Assembly (NCBI RefSeq): GCF_008124525.1
Contig: NZ_VNHJ01000008.1
Location: 1 to 64,000, forward strand
Source of the DNA: Oceanicella actignis
GTDB taxonomy: Bacteria > Pseudomonadota > Alphaproteobacteria > Rhodobacterales > Rhodobacteraceae
DNA: 64,000 nucleotides
Direction of reading: 5' to 3'
Of the stretch, positions 38,237-46,068 are shown piece by piece. The position numbers and the translations under genes are program-made. Numbering within the stretch: the stretch's first letter is position 1; each line of letters opens with the position of its first letter. The notes below the pieces were generated by a model, which worked only from the letters and a program-made list of their open reading frames with translations, made no database searches and had not been told where the DNA came from.

Positions 38237-39571
38237 TCAGCCCTCCATCAGCTTGGCGTGGATGTCCTCGGCCGCGTCGCGGCCCTCGGCGACGGCGGTG
38301 ACGGTCAGATCGTCGCCGCCCGCGGCGCAGTCGCCGCCCGCCCACACCCCGTCGAGCGAGGTGCGCCCGGCGCCGGTCACGGCGATCTTGCCGCCCTCGA
38401 GCGCCAGCCCCTCGACCGGGACCAGCGTCTGGCCGATGGCCTTGAAGACCTGATCGGCGCGCAGGGTGAAGGTCTCGCCCAGCGGGCGCAGCCCGTCGGG
38501 GCCCTCGGCGACGTATTCGAACTCGACCGCCCGCGCGGCCCCATTGGCAAGGATGCGCACGGGGCGGGCGTTGAACTTCAGCACCACCCCGCGCGAGGCG
38601 GCCAGGTCCTGCTCGTAGCGCGAGGCGCTCATGCGTTCGCGGCCGCGGCGATAGACCAGGGTCACGTTCTCGGCCCCCAGCGCCTTGGCCTGAACGGCGG
38701 CGTCGATGGCGGTCATGCCGCCGCCGATGACCACCACGTCGCGCCCGATGGGCAGCTTGCTCAGGTCCTGCGCCTGGCGCAGATCGGCGATGAACTCGAC
38801 CGCCGGGCGCACGCCCTCGGCGTCTTCGCCCTCGACGCGCAGCGCGTTCACGCCGCCAAGGCCGATGCCCAGGAACACCGCGTCGTATTCGGCGCGCAGC
38901 GCCTCGAGCGAGATCTCGGCGCCCAGGCGCTGGCCGGTGCGGATCTCGATGCCGCCGATGCGCAGCAGCCAGTCCACCTCGGCCTGGGCGAAGCCGTCGA
39001 CGGTCTTGTAGGCGGCGATGCCGTATTCGTTCAGGCCGCCCGGCTTGGGGCGCGCGTCGAACACCACCACCTCGTGCCCCTTCATCGCCAGACGATGCGC
39101 GCAGGCCAGCCCGGCGGGGCCGGCGCCGACCACGGCCACGCGCTTGCCGGTCGGGGCGGCGCGCTCGAAGGGATGGGCGTTGACCGCCATCATCGCGTCG
39201 GTGGCGTAGCGCTGCAGGCGACCGATCTTGACCGGGTCGCCCTCGGCGGTCTGGCGCACGCAGGCCTCCTCGCACAGCTGCTCGGTGGGGCAGACGCGCG
39301 CGCACATGCCGCCCAGAATGTTCTGCTCGAAGATCGTGCGCGCCGCGCCCTTGGCGTTGTCGGCGGCGATCTGGCGGATGAACATCGGAATGTCGATCGA
39401 GGTCGGGCACGCCGTCACGCAAGGCGCGTCGTGGCAGAAATAGCAGCGGTCCGCCTCGACATGCGCCTCGTGATCCGAGAGCGGCGGATGCAGGTCGGCG
39501 AAGTTCGCCGCGATCTCTTCGGCGCTCAGGCGTCCCGGGACGATCCCTGGCGTCAGGCTCGGATGCGTCAT
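38237..39571 (-). CDS. preT: dihydropyrimidine dehydrogenase subunit PreT (FAD/NAD, Fe-S)
   Basis: Electron-input subunit partner of PreA, 444 residues. The N-terminal Fe-S region has CYFCHDAPCVTACP and GGMCARVCPTEQLCEEACVR, followed by the FAD dinucleotide fold VAVVGAGPAGLACAHRLA, the NAD fold VVVIGGGMTAIDAAVQAKA, and the C-terminal VWAGGDCA motif. This is the glutamate synthase small-subunit-like architecture. Start ATG is preceded by AGGGAGAGTCGC. The upstream region holds an 18-bp perfect palindrome that probably binds a regulator. Confidence 0.94.
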   Translation of the reverse strand: MTHPSLTPGIVPGRLSAEEIAANFADLHPPLSDHEAHVEADRCYFCHDAPCVTACPTSIDIPMFIRQIAADNAKGAARTIFEQNILGGMCARVCPTEQLCEEACVRQTAEGDPVKIGRLQRYATDAMMAVNAHPFERAAPTGKRVAVVGAGPAGLACAHRLAMKGHEVVVFDARPKPGGLNEYGIAAYKTVDGFAQAEVDWLLRIGGIEIRTGQRLGAEISLEALRAEYDAVFLGIGLGGVNALRVEGEDAEGVRPAVEFIADLRQAQDLSKLPIGRDVVVIGGGMTAIDAAVQAKALGAENVTLVYRRGRERMSASRYEQDLAASRGVVLKFNARPVRILANGAARAVEFEYVAEGPDGLRPLGETFTLRADQVFKAIGQTLVPVEGLALEGGKIAVTGAGRTSLDGVWAGGDCAAGGDDLTVTAVAEGRDAAEDIHAKLMEG

Positions 39572-39623
39572 GCGACTCTCCCTGTGGTCGTTGTTCTGAT
39601 TCGAGATTGGCGCCGGTCCGTTT

Positions 39624-39641
39624 TTTTATCAATTGATAAAA
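39624..39641. promoter_or_regulatory. 18-bp perfect palindrome, probable operator for preTA
   Basis: TTTTATCAATTGATAAAA is a perfect palindrome and strikingly AT-rich against the surrounding sequence. It lies 53 bp upstream of preT and 70 bp upstream of the divergent mmcB gene, a position suited to a dimeric regulator (GntR- or LysR-like shape). No matching regulator gene is adjacent. Confidence 0.65.
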
Positions 39642-39710
39642 TTACGCTGCGGCGCAGCACGCGCCCCGCCGCGCTTGACGCGACGCGCGCCGGCGCGCAG
39701 CCTGCGCGCC

Positions 39711-40190
39711 ATGTCCGAGCGCATGACCCAGGACGCGCCGCCGCGCCCCGGCGCCCTGCTGGCCCGCGGGGTGTGCCGCTACATGCTGAGCGCGGGAATC
39801 GCGCCGGTGACCGAGTTCGCGCCCGAGGCGCGGCTGCGCGCCGACGTGATGGGAGTCGACGCGCGCGGGCGCATCTGGATCGTGGAGTGCAAATCCAGCC
39901 TGGCCGATTTCCGCGCCGATGCGAAATGGCGCGGCTATCTGGCGTGGTGCGACCTGTTCGCCTTCGCCGCTCCGGCCGATTTCCCGCACGAGGCGCTGCC
40001 CGAGGATGAGGGCCTGCTCATCGCCGACGGCTACGGCGCCGAGCTGATTCGCCTGCCCGCGCCGCGCCCCCTGCCCCCCGCGCGGCGCAAGGCGCTGACC
40101 CTGCGCCTGGCCATGGCGGCGGCGCGGCGCCTGCGCGCGGCGCTCGATCCGGGCGCGGCGGCCTTCGATTCGCTGAGCGGCGAGGACTGA
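39711..40190 (+). CDS. mmcB: MmcB family DNA repair protein (PD-(D/E)xK fold)
   Basis: A 159-residue protein. RADVMGVDARGRIWIVECKSSLADF forms a PD-(D/E)xK nuclease core with Asp, then Glu-Cys-Lys spacing, and the WCDLFAFAAP segment is typical of the MmcB family first described in Caulobacter as a DNA-damage-inducible repair factor. ATG 39711 begins MSERMTQ; ATG at 39723 is an alternative. No LexA box is visible in the 139-bp gap before it. It is divergent from preT. Confidence 0.85.
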   Translation: MSERMTQDAPPRPGALLARGVCRYMLSAGIAPVTEFAPEARLRADVMGVDARGRIWIVECKSSLADFRADAKWRGYLAWCDLFAFAAPADFPHEALPEDEGLLIADGYGAELIRLPAPRPLPPARRKALTLRLAMAAARRLRAALDPGAAAFDSLSGED

Positions 40191-40202
40191 GCCCGGCCGC
40201 GC

Positions 40203-40418
40203 TCAGCGCCGGCCCTTGCCGCCCTTGGGCCCCTTGCGCACCGCGCGCGCCTTGGCTGCGGCCATGCGCAGCTCGTCGGCGATCTCTTCGGCCTCTTCGG
40301 GGTCGAAATCGAGCGGCAGCTCGATCCCCTCGCCCTCGACATAGATGCGGACCATGCCTTCGGTCGTCGGCCCGATCTGCAGGTTGGCCGCGATGTCGCT
40401 TTCGCTGTCGATGCCCAT
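40203..40418 (-). CDS. DUF6324-like small acidic protein
   Basis: A 71-residue protein, MGIDSESDIAANLQIGPTTEGMVRIYVEGEGIELP in its first half and DFDPEEAEEIADELR in the second, with a basic C-terminus (GPKGGKGRR). The pattern recurs in Rhodobacterales and I associate it with DUF6324; no function is known. It is convergent with mmcB (12-bp gap) and immediately precedes tRNA-His on the other side. Confidence 0.8.
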   Translation of the reverse strand: MGIDSESDIAANLQIGPTTEGMVRIYVEGEGIELPLDFDPEEAEEIADELRMAAAKARAVRKGPKGGKGRR

Positions 40419-40514
40419 GCGCGAAATCCTCCTGCGCAGGTGCTACGACCTGACGCGCCGACGCGCAAGCGGGTCTTGCATTGCGCCGCCGGCGAGGGTA
40501 TTTGAGCCGCCAGT

Positions 40515-40591
40515 GCCGACGTAGCTCAGTTGGTTAGAGCACTAGATTGTGGATCTAGGGGTCCCCCGTTCGAGCCGGGGCGTCGGTACCA
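40515..40591 (+). tRNA. tRNA-His (GTG), lacking G-1
   Basis: A 77-nt cloverleaf: acceptor GCCGACG/CGTCGGT with a G1:U72 wobble, D-arm TAGCTCAGTTGGTTAGAGC, anticodon arm CTAGA-TTGTGGA-TCTAG with anticodon GTG at 40549-40551, T-arm CCCCG-TTCGAGC-CGGGG, discriminator A73 and encoded CCA. Position -1 is T, not G, and cannot give the usual G-1:C73 pair. Loss of G-1 with A73 is known from a clade of Alphaproteobacteria that includes Rhodobacterales. Confidence 0.97.
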
Positions 40592-40624
40592 TCCCCCTTT
40601 CCCGCAGGCCCGATCGTCGGCGCA

Positions 40625-41212
40625 TCAACGCGCGCGCACCTCCTCCACCGGATAGGCCATGTAGTCCTGATCCGCGTAGTTCTGGTGACACGCGTTGCAG
40701 GCGGTCATCACGTCCACCGCCTGAGGCGCGCCGTTCGGGGCGACCATCATGTAATACCAGTCGCCCGTCTGCGGCGAGGCGCCCGGCTCGGCCTTCTGCA
40801 TGATGAAGAGCGGCCCCGGCGCCGCCTTGCCCTGCTCGTCGATCGAGAAGCTTTCCTTGGCGATGACGCTGCCCGGCGGCATCTTCACGCCCTCTTCCTC
40901 GAAGCGCAGATAGGTCGCGGCCCCGACCGGATTGACGTAGGTCAGCAGATAGCGCCCGCCGTGAAAGCCGGGATCGGCCGGCAGGTTGCTGGCGCGGGTC
41001 CAGCCGCGATACTCGGCGACGAATCGTTCGGGGATCCAGCGCTTGGGTCCGGTCATGTAGCCGCGCAGCATCTTGTCCTCGAGACAGGCGTAGACGGCCT
41101 GCGCGTCCTCATAGGTCATCTGGTCGCGCGGCTTGCCGGCGGCGCATTCCTCGGCCGCGGCCGCGGACGCCGCCGCTGCAAGCCCGCCGGCGAGAATGGC
41201 GATGCGAATCAT
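40625..41212 (-). CDS. cytochrome P460-like periplasmic c-type cytochrome
   Basis: A 195-residue protein with signal peptide (MIRIAILAGGLAAAASAAAAEE, cleaved after AAA) and a single haem c site CNACH near the C-terminus, within MTACNACHQNYADQDYM. The body resembles cytochrome P460 domains (FVAEYRGWTRASNLPADPGFHGGRYLLTYVNPVGAATY in parts). P460 proteins oxidise hydroxylamine or detoxify NO/c'-like ligands; the Lys cross-link that defines true P460 cannot be judged here, and it could be a cytochrome c'-beta type. It follows tRNA-His on the opposite strand. Confidence 0.75.
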   Translation of the reverse strand: MIRIAILAGGLAAAASAAAAEECAAGKPRDQMTYEDAQAVYACLEDKMLRGYMTGPKRWIPERFVAEYRGWTRASNLPADPGFHGGRYLLTYVNPVGAATYLRFEEEGVKMPPGSVIAKESFSIDEQGKAAPGPLFIMQKAEPGASPQTGDWYYMMVAPNGAPQAVDVMTACNACHQNYADQDYMAYPVEEVRAR

Positions 41213-41337
41213 GTGGGCTCCTCCCTGCTTGAAGCGGCGCCGCGCATGGGCGCGGCCCGTCCGCCCAAGCATCGCGCGCGCCGGCGCCGGCGGCCATTCA
41301 AGGCGACGCAACTCTGCGTGAAGGATGCGTGAGGCGC

Positions 41338-42033
41338 TCAGGCGCGCCCGTCGCGGCGGATGCGCAGGATGAAGGCCGCGGTCATGCCCAGCCAGACCGC
41401 CGCCAGCGAGAACCAGGTCACCGCATATTGCAGATGATCGTTGCGCAGCCGCACGGTGACGGGCTGCGGCTTGGGCCACTCGACGCCCTCGGGCGCGGTC
41501 TCGGCCACCACCAGAACCGGCTCGGCGTCGAGCGCGCGGGCCATGGCCGGCACGTCGCGCGCGAACCAGATGCCGCGCGCCGCGTCGGGCGGCAGGCGCG
41601 CGCCGCCCTCGTCCGGCCACAGCAAGGCGCCCGTCACCGTTTCGCGCCCGCCCGGGCGGGGCGCGTTCTTCAGGCTTTCGGGGACGAAGCCGCGGTCGAC
41701 CATGATGCGCCGGCCGTCATCGGTCTCGAACGCCACGATCACGCGAAAGCCCGGCCCGTGCGGCGGCAGCGAGGTCAGCACGTGCAGCTCGTTCCGGGGA
41801 CCGTCCAGGCGCACGCCCTCGACGCGCACGCGCAGATGCTCGTCGCGCGATTCGACCGGCCTTTGCGGAAGCGGCGCGGGCGGCTGCGAAAGGCGCTGTT
41901 CGAGGGTGGCGATCAGGCCCTCCTTCCACGCCAGGCGCCGCAGCTGCCAGGTTCCGAGCCCCACCAGGATCGCGGCGCCGACCGCCCCGAGGACGACGGC
42001 GAAAGCCAGCGATGCGGCGCGCGATCGGGCCAT
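41338..42033 (-). CDS. SURF1 family cytochrome oxidase assembly protein
   Basis: A 231-residue protein with an N-terminal helix (LAFAVVLGAVGAAILVGLGTWQLRRL), the SURF1 signature GTWQLRR, a large periplasmic domain with IMVDRGFVP, and a C-terminal helix (YAVTWFSLAAVWLGMTAAFIL). In Rhodobacter and Paracoccus relatives Surf1 helps haem insertion into subunit I of aa3 oxidase. It is last in the ctaC-ctaB-...-ctaE-DUF983 operon. Confidence 0.93.
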   Translation of the reverse strand: MARSRAASLAFAVVLGAVGAAILVGLGTWQLRRLAWKEGLIATLEQRLSQPPAPLPQRPVESRDEHLRVRVEGVRLDGPRNELHVLTSLPPHGPGFRVIVAFETDDGRRIMVDRGFVPESLKNAPRPGGRETVTGALLWPDEGGARLPPDAARGIWFARDVPAMARALDAEPVLVVAETAPEGVEWPKPQPVTVRLRNDHLQYAVTWFSLAAVWLGMTAAFILRIRRDGRA

Positions 42034-42049
42034 GAGGAAACTCCGCTTC

Positions 42050-42412
42050 TCAGCGGCGGGCGGCCTTGCGCCACGCCTGAGCGATGAAGAAGCACTTGAG
42101 GAAGGGCAACGGCGCAAGCCCGCCGACGATCGCCCCGGCCATGCCCGCCGCCACCGGCCAGGCGCTCGGCGCGTCGAAAGCCAGCATGCTGAGGGCGACG
42201 GCGCCGATGCCGCCCAGCCCCGCCAGCGCGCCCGCGAAGAAGGCCGGGCCGTCGCCGGCGTCGTAGGGGCGCAGGTCCAGCCCGCAGGACTCGCAAACGG
42301 GGGCGGCGCGAAGGAACCCTTCGAGCAGCCGCCCCCGCCCGCAGCGCGGACAGCGCCGGCGCAGCGCCGCCTGAAGCGGCGTCAGCGCACCGGCGCGGTC
42401 GTCTTCGCTCAT
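42050..42412 (-). CDS. DUF983 membrane protein
   Basis: A 120-residue protein with a CPRCGRGRLLEGFL zinc-finger-like start and CESCGLDLR, the two CxxC pairs of DUF983, then two transmembrane helices (FFAGALAGLGGIGAVALSM and AAGMAGAIVGGLAPLPFLKCF). DUF983 genes lie beside SURF1 and cytochrome oxidase genes in Alphaproteobacteria. Role in oxidase maturation is inferred from position only. The gene starts 5 bp after ctaE ends. Confidence 0.9.
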   Translation of the reverse strand: MSEDDRAGALTPLQAALRRRCPRCGRGRLLEGFLRAAPVCESCGLDLRPYDAGDGPAFFAGALAGLGGIGAVALSMLAFDAPSAWPVAAGMAGAIVGGLAPLPFLKCFFIAQAWRKAARR

Positions 42413-42417
42413 GTCGC

Positions 42418-43224
42418 TCAGCCGCCCCAGATGTAGACGACGGCGAACAGGAACAGCCACACCACGTCGACGAAGTGCCAGTACCAGGCGGCCGCCTCGT
42501 AGCCGACATGGGCCTCCTTGGTGAAGTGGCCCGCGAAGGCGCGGAACATGCACACCGCCAGGAAGATGGTGCCGACGATGACGTGGAAGCCGTGGAAGCC
42601 CGTCGCCATGAAGAAGTTCGCGCCGTAGATGTTGCCGGCGAAGCCGAAGGAGGCGTGGCTGTATTCGTAGGCCTGGGTGATGGTGAAGAGGATGCCCAGC
42701 AGCACGGCGCCGACCAGGGCGTTGCCCATGGTGCGGTTGTCGCCGTCATGGGCGATGGCGTGGTGCGCCCAGGTGGCGAAGCAGCCCGAGGCCAGCAGGA
42801 TCAGCGTGTTGATCAGCGGCAGGTGCCAGGGGTCGAAGGTCTCGATGCCCGCGGGCGGCCAGACGCCGGGCTCGACCGAGAAGCCCACGATCTCGCCCAT
42901 CGGGTAGAGCGCGTGCTTGAAGAAGGACCAGAACCAGGCGACGAAGAACATCACCTCGGAGGTGATGAACAGGATGACCCCGTAGCGCAGGCCGATGCGC
43001 ACGACGGGCGTGTGCTCGCCGGCCATGGCTTCGCGGATGACGTCGCTCCACCAGCCATACATGGTGTAGAGCACCAGCAGCAGGCCGACGGTCATGATCC
43101 ACGGCCCGCGGTCGTGGAAGAACAGCACGGCGCCGTAAAGCATCACGAAGGCGCCGAACGCGCCCAGAAGCGGCCATGGGCTGGGCGGCAGGATCTGATA
43201 GGGATGGTTCTTCTGATGGGCCAT
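42418..43224 (-). CDS. ctaE: aa3-type cytochrome c oxidase subunit III
   Basis: A 268-residue protein with seven transmembrane helices. Family blocks: [77 protein letters not shown], and the C-terminal [24 protein letters not shown]. It binds lipid at the side of subunit I and supports proton uptake. It is part of the operon from ctaC at 45860 downwards. Subunit I (ctaD) is not in the window, as is usual in this order. Confidence 0.97.
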   Translation of the reverse strand: MAHQKNHPYQILPPSPWPLLGAFGAFVMLYGAVLFFHDRGPWIMTVGLLLVLYTMYGWWSDVIREAMAGEHTPVVRIGLRYGVILFITSEVMFFVAWFWSFFKHALYPMGEIVGFSVEPGVWPPAGIETFDPWHLPLINTLILLASGCFATWAHHAIAHDGDNRTMGNALVGAVLLGILFTITQAYEYSHASFGFAGNIYGANFFMATGFHGFHVIVGTIFLAVCMFRAFAGHFTKEAHVGYEAAAWYWHFVDVVWLFLFAVVYIWGG

Positions 43225-43274
43225 TTGCTCGTCTCCTCGCGGGGTCCTCGTCGCGTTCGGTCTCGCCTGTCGGG

Positions 43275-43832
43275 TCAGTTGGTCGCCGAGGCGCCGTCGG
43301 CGGCGCCCTCGGGCAGGTCGATCTCGTAGAAGGTGTAGCTGAGCGTGATGGTGTGCACCTTGCTCGCCTCGGGGTCGTCCACGATCTCGGGATCGACGTA
43401 GAAGGTCACGGGCATCTGCACCGTCTCGCCCGGCTGGAGCACCTGCTCGGTGAAGCAGAAGCACTCGATCTTGGTGAAGTAGCCTCCCGCCGAGAAGGGC
43501 GCCACGTTGTAGCTGGCCTGCCCGGCGATCGGCCGGTCGGTGGGGTTCGAGGCCTCGTAGAAGGCCATGCCCGTCTCGCCGATGCGCAGCTCCACCTCCC
43601 TGGTCAGGGGGCGGAAGGTCCAGGCCATGCCCTTTTCCTTGTTGGCGTCGAAGCGGATCTTGATGGTGCGGTCCAGCACGCGGTCGGGGGCCTGCTCGGC
43701 CACCGACACCTCGCCGCCGAAGCCCGTCACCCGGCAGAACCAGTCGTAGAGCGGCACGGCCGCGAAGCTGAGCCCGCCCATGACGGCGACCAGCAGGACA
43801 AGACCCAGCACGGTGCGGCGGTTGCGGTCCAT
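43275..43832 (-). CDS. ctaG: cytochrome oxidase assembly protein CtaG (Cox11)
   Basis: Copper chaperone for the CuB site, 185 residues: one N-terminal membrane helix, then a periplasmic beta domain. The copper-binding motif CFCF is in [30 protein letters not shown] is the other family signature with a third cysteine. Start is 1 bp after the stop of the small upstream gene, so translation is probably coupled. Confidence 0.96.
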   Translation of the reverse strand: MDRNRRTVLGLVLLVAVMGGLSFAAVPLYDWFCRVTGFGGEVSVAEQAPDRVLDRTIKIRFDANKEKGMAWTFRPLTREVELRIGETGMAFYEASNPTDRPIAGQASYNVAPFSAGGYFTKIECFCFTEQVLQPGETVQMPVTFYVDPEIVDDPEASKVHTITLSYTFYEIDLPEGAADGASATN

Positions 43833-43833
43833 G

Positions 43834-43980
43834 TCAGAAAGCCTTGATCATCTGGCCGTTGGCCAGCTTGACGATGGTCACGGCGAACACCAGCAGCACG
43901 AAGGCCAGCAGCACGCCGCCCAGCGCCAGGTTGCGGCGGCGGCGGCGCTTGTGCAGCTCGTGCTCTTCCTTGACGATCAT
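43834..43980 (-). CDS. small single-helix membrane protein of the cta operon
   Basis: A 48-residue peptide, starting MIVKEEHELHKRRRRRNLALG and continuing as one hydrophobic helix (GVLLAFVLLVFAVTIVKLA) to NGQMIKAF. The charged N-terminus with an arginine run would sit in the cytoplasm. Its place between ctaB and ctaG is conserved in Rhodobacterales, where similar peptides are annotated CoxF or hypothetical. It is too small for standard gene-length cutoffs. Confidence 0.85.
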   Translation of the reverse strand: MIVKEEHELHKRRRRRNLALGGVLLAFVLLVFAVTIVKLANGQMIKAF

Positions 43981-43990
43981 CGCCCGTCCC

Positions 43991-44941
43991 TCAGATCAGC
44001 GCGAAAGGCGCGGCCGCGCCGGTCGCCGCGCGGATCGCCGCCTCGACCAGCAGGGCGGCGAAATGCGCGAACAGATACACGATCGAGAAGCCGAACAGCT
44101 TCTTCTCGGCGGCGTATCCGTCGGCCTCGGCCTCGGCTTCGCTCCGGCGCCGCACGCGCCAGGCCAGCTGCACGAAGCGCAGGTTCAGCGCCGCCGCCAC
44201 GGCCAGATAGACCCATCCGCCCACCTGCGTGAAGGCCGGGGCCAGCGCCACCGGCGCCAGCAGCGCGGCATAGGCGAAGATCTGGGCGCGAGTCGCGCGC
44301 GGGCCGGCGGTGACCGGCATCATGGGCACGCCGACGCGGCGGTAATCCTCGTTGCGGAACAGCGCCAGCGCCCAGAAATGGGGCGGCGTCCACATGAAGA
44401 TCAGCGCGAACATCAGCAGCGCCTCGACCGAGACCCCGCCCGTGGCGATGGCCCAGCCGATCACCGGCGGCAGCGCGCCCGCGGCCCCGCCGATGACGAT
44501 GTTCTGCGGCGTCGCGCGCTTGAGCCACATGGTGTAGATGACGGCGTAGAAGAAGATGGTGAAGGCCAGCAGCCCCGCCGCCACGAAGTTGGCGAACAGC
44601 GCCAGCATCATCACCGACAGCACCGACAGCGCCAGCCCGAGGGCCAGCGCCTCGCCCGCCGCGACGCGGCCCGAGGGCACGGGCCGGCCGCGCGTGCGCG
44701 CCATCTGGGCGTCGATGTCCGCGTCCCACCACATGTTGAGCGCGCCCGACGCGCCCGCTCCCACGGCCACGCACAGCAGCGCCGCGAAGGCGATGACCGG
44801 ATGCACGCCCGACGGCGCCGCGGCCAGGCCGACGATGGCGGTGAACACCACCAGCGACATGACCCGCGGCTTGAGCAGCGCGACGTAGTCGCCGAACTCG
44901 GGGTCGGCCTCGCGCGGGCGGATGATGGATGCGTCGGTCAT
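43991..44941 (-). CDS. ctaB: protohaem IX farnesyltransferase (haem O synthase)
   Basis: UbiA-superfamily membrane enzyme of 316 residues making haem O for the oxidase. Motifs: [23 protein letters not shown] (first Asp-rich site) and [14 protein letters not shown] (second). About nine helices. ATG 44941 is chosen, with GGAG 5 nt upstream, over a GTG two codons earlier. It lies 37 bp after ctaC and 10 bp before the small membrane peptide. Confidence 0.96.
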   Translation of the reverse strand: MTDASIIRPREADPEFGDYVALLKPRVMSLVVFTAIVGLAAAPSGVHPVIAFAALLCVAVGAGASGALNMWWDADIDAQMARTRGRPVPSGRVAAGEALALGLALSVLSVMMLALFANFVAAGLLAFTIFFYAVIYTMWLKRATPQNIVIGGAAGALPPVIGWAIATGGVSVEALLMFALIFMWTPPHFWALALFRNEDYRRVGVPMMPVTAGPRATRAQIFAYAALLAPVALAPAFTQVGGWVYLAVAAALNLRFVQLAWRVRRRSEAEAEADGYAAEKKLFGFSIVYLFAHFAALLVEAAIRAATGAAAPFALI

Positions 44942-44978
44942 CTGCACTCCGGTTCAGGCTTGCGCGCCGGGGCGCGGC

Positions 44979-45860
44979 TCAGCGGGCCGAGGCCAGGCGC
45001 AGCGGCGCGTCGGCCGCGGCCAGCTGCTCGCGCGTCTTGCGCACCCAGGCGTCATACTCGTCCTGCGGCACGGCGCGCACGACGATCGGCATGTAGGCGT
45101 GGTCCTTGCCGCACAGCTCCGAGCACTGGCCGAAGTAGCGGCCGGGCTTGTCCACGCGGAACCAGCTCTCGTTCAGGCGGCCGGGAACCGCGTCGATCTT
45201 CACGCCGAAGGCCGGCATCGCCCACGAGTGGATGACGTCCGCGCCGGTGGTCAGCAGACGCACCACCTTGCCCACGGGCACCACGACCTCGGTGTCGGTC
45301 TGCAGCAGCCAGGTCTCGCGCGTGGTGCCGGTCTTCTTGATCAGCTCGGCCGCGTCGGGATCGGCCATGGCCGTGTCGAAGTCCTTGAAGCCCGACCCGA
45401 CCATGAAGCTGTCGAACTCGATGCCCTCGTCGGCATAGGCGTAGGACCAGTACCACTGGTTGCCGGTCGCCTTGATGGTCACGTCGGCGTCGGGAATCGT
45501 CACCTGCTTGTCCAGAAGGCGCAGCGACGGCACGGCGATGGCGACCAGGATGAGGACGGGAACCAGCGTCCACGCCACCTCGAGCAGCGAGTTGTGCGTG
45601 AAGCGCGCCGGCGTCTTGTTGGCGCGCTCGTTGAAGCGGATGATGACGATCAGCAGCAGCGCCATCACGAACAGCGTGATCGCCGCGATGATGTAGAGCA
45701 GGAAGTTGTCCATCCAGTGCAGGTCGCGCGCCACCTCGGTGGCCGCGGGCTGCAGCGAAGTGCCGCCCGGAACGGGCATGCCCACATTCTCCTGCCCCCA
45801 GGCGACGCCAGCCGCCAGCATGCCGAGCACCGTCGCCGCCGCAGTCTTTGCAATCCGCAT
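44979..45860 (-). CDS. ctaC: aa3-type cytochrome c oxidase subunit II
   Basis: A 293-residue protein with a signal peptide, two transmembrane helices and a periplasmic CuA domain. The CuA motif is intact: YFGQCSELCGKDHAYMPIVV (two Cys, Glu, His, Met), with the upstream His in TTGADVIHSWAMPAF. NQWYWSYAY is the electron-entry tryptophan region. ATG 45860 is used; an in-frame ATG at 45872 is possible. First gene of the operon ctaC-ctaB-small peptide-ctaG-ctaE-DUF983-SURF1. It is divergent from tldD across 208 bp. Confidence 0.97.
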   Translation of the reverse strand: MRIAKTAAATVLGMLAAGVAWGQENVGMPVPGGTSLQPAATEVARDLHWMDNFLLYIIAAITLFVMALLLIVIIRFNERANKTPARFTHNSLLEVAWTLVPVLILVAIAVPSLRLLDKQVTIPDADVTIKATGNQWYWSYAYADEGIEFDSFMVGSGFKDFDTAMADPDAAELIKKTGTTRETWLLQTDTEVVVPVGKVVRLLTTGADVIHSWAMPAFGVKIDAVPGRLNESWFRVDKPGRYFGQCSELCGKDHAYMPIVVRAVPQDEYDAWVRKTREQLAAADAPLRLASAR

Positions 45861-46068
45861 GTCGTTCCCCATCTTGTTGTGGGCGCGCGCGACCCTGCCG
45901 CGGGGTCGGCCCCCATGGCAAGGCGCGCTGCAGTCAGTTGCCTTGGATATTCCCTTACTGCACTGTCGCAGGCAAGGCACGCGCTGAGTTTCAGGTGCAA
46001 CGAATTGCCGCCGCCGCCAGCGACCATCGGTCGCACCCGCCGCGGCGGCGCCGTCAGAAAGGATCCGC

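Noticed and set aside
37593-39632. Long minus-strand frame over preA/preT
   Set aside because: Off-frame shadow of the two genes; the pre frames contain all the cofactor motifs.
39572-39710. LexA box upstream of mmcB
   Set aside because: A single GTTC occurs near preT but no second half-site at the 7-nt spacing.
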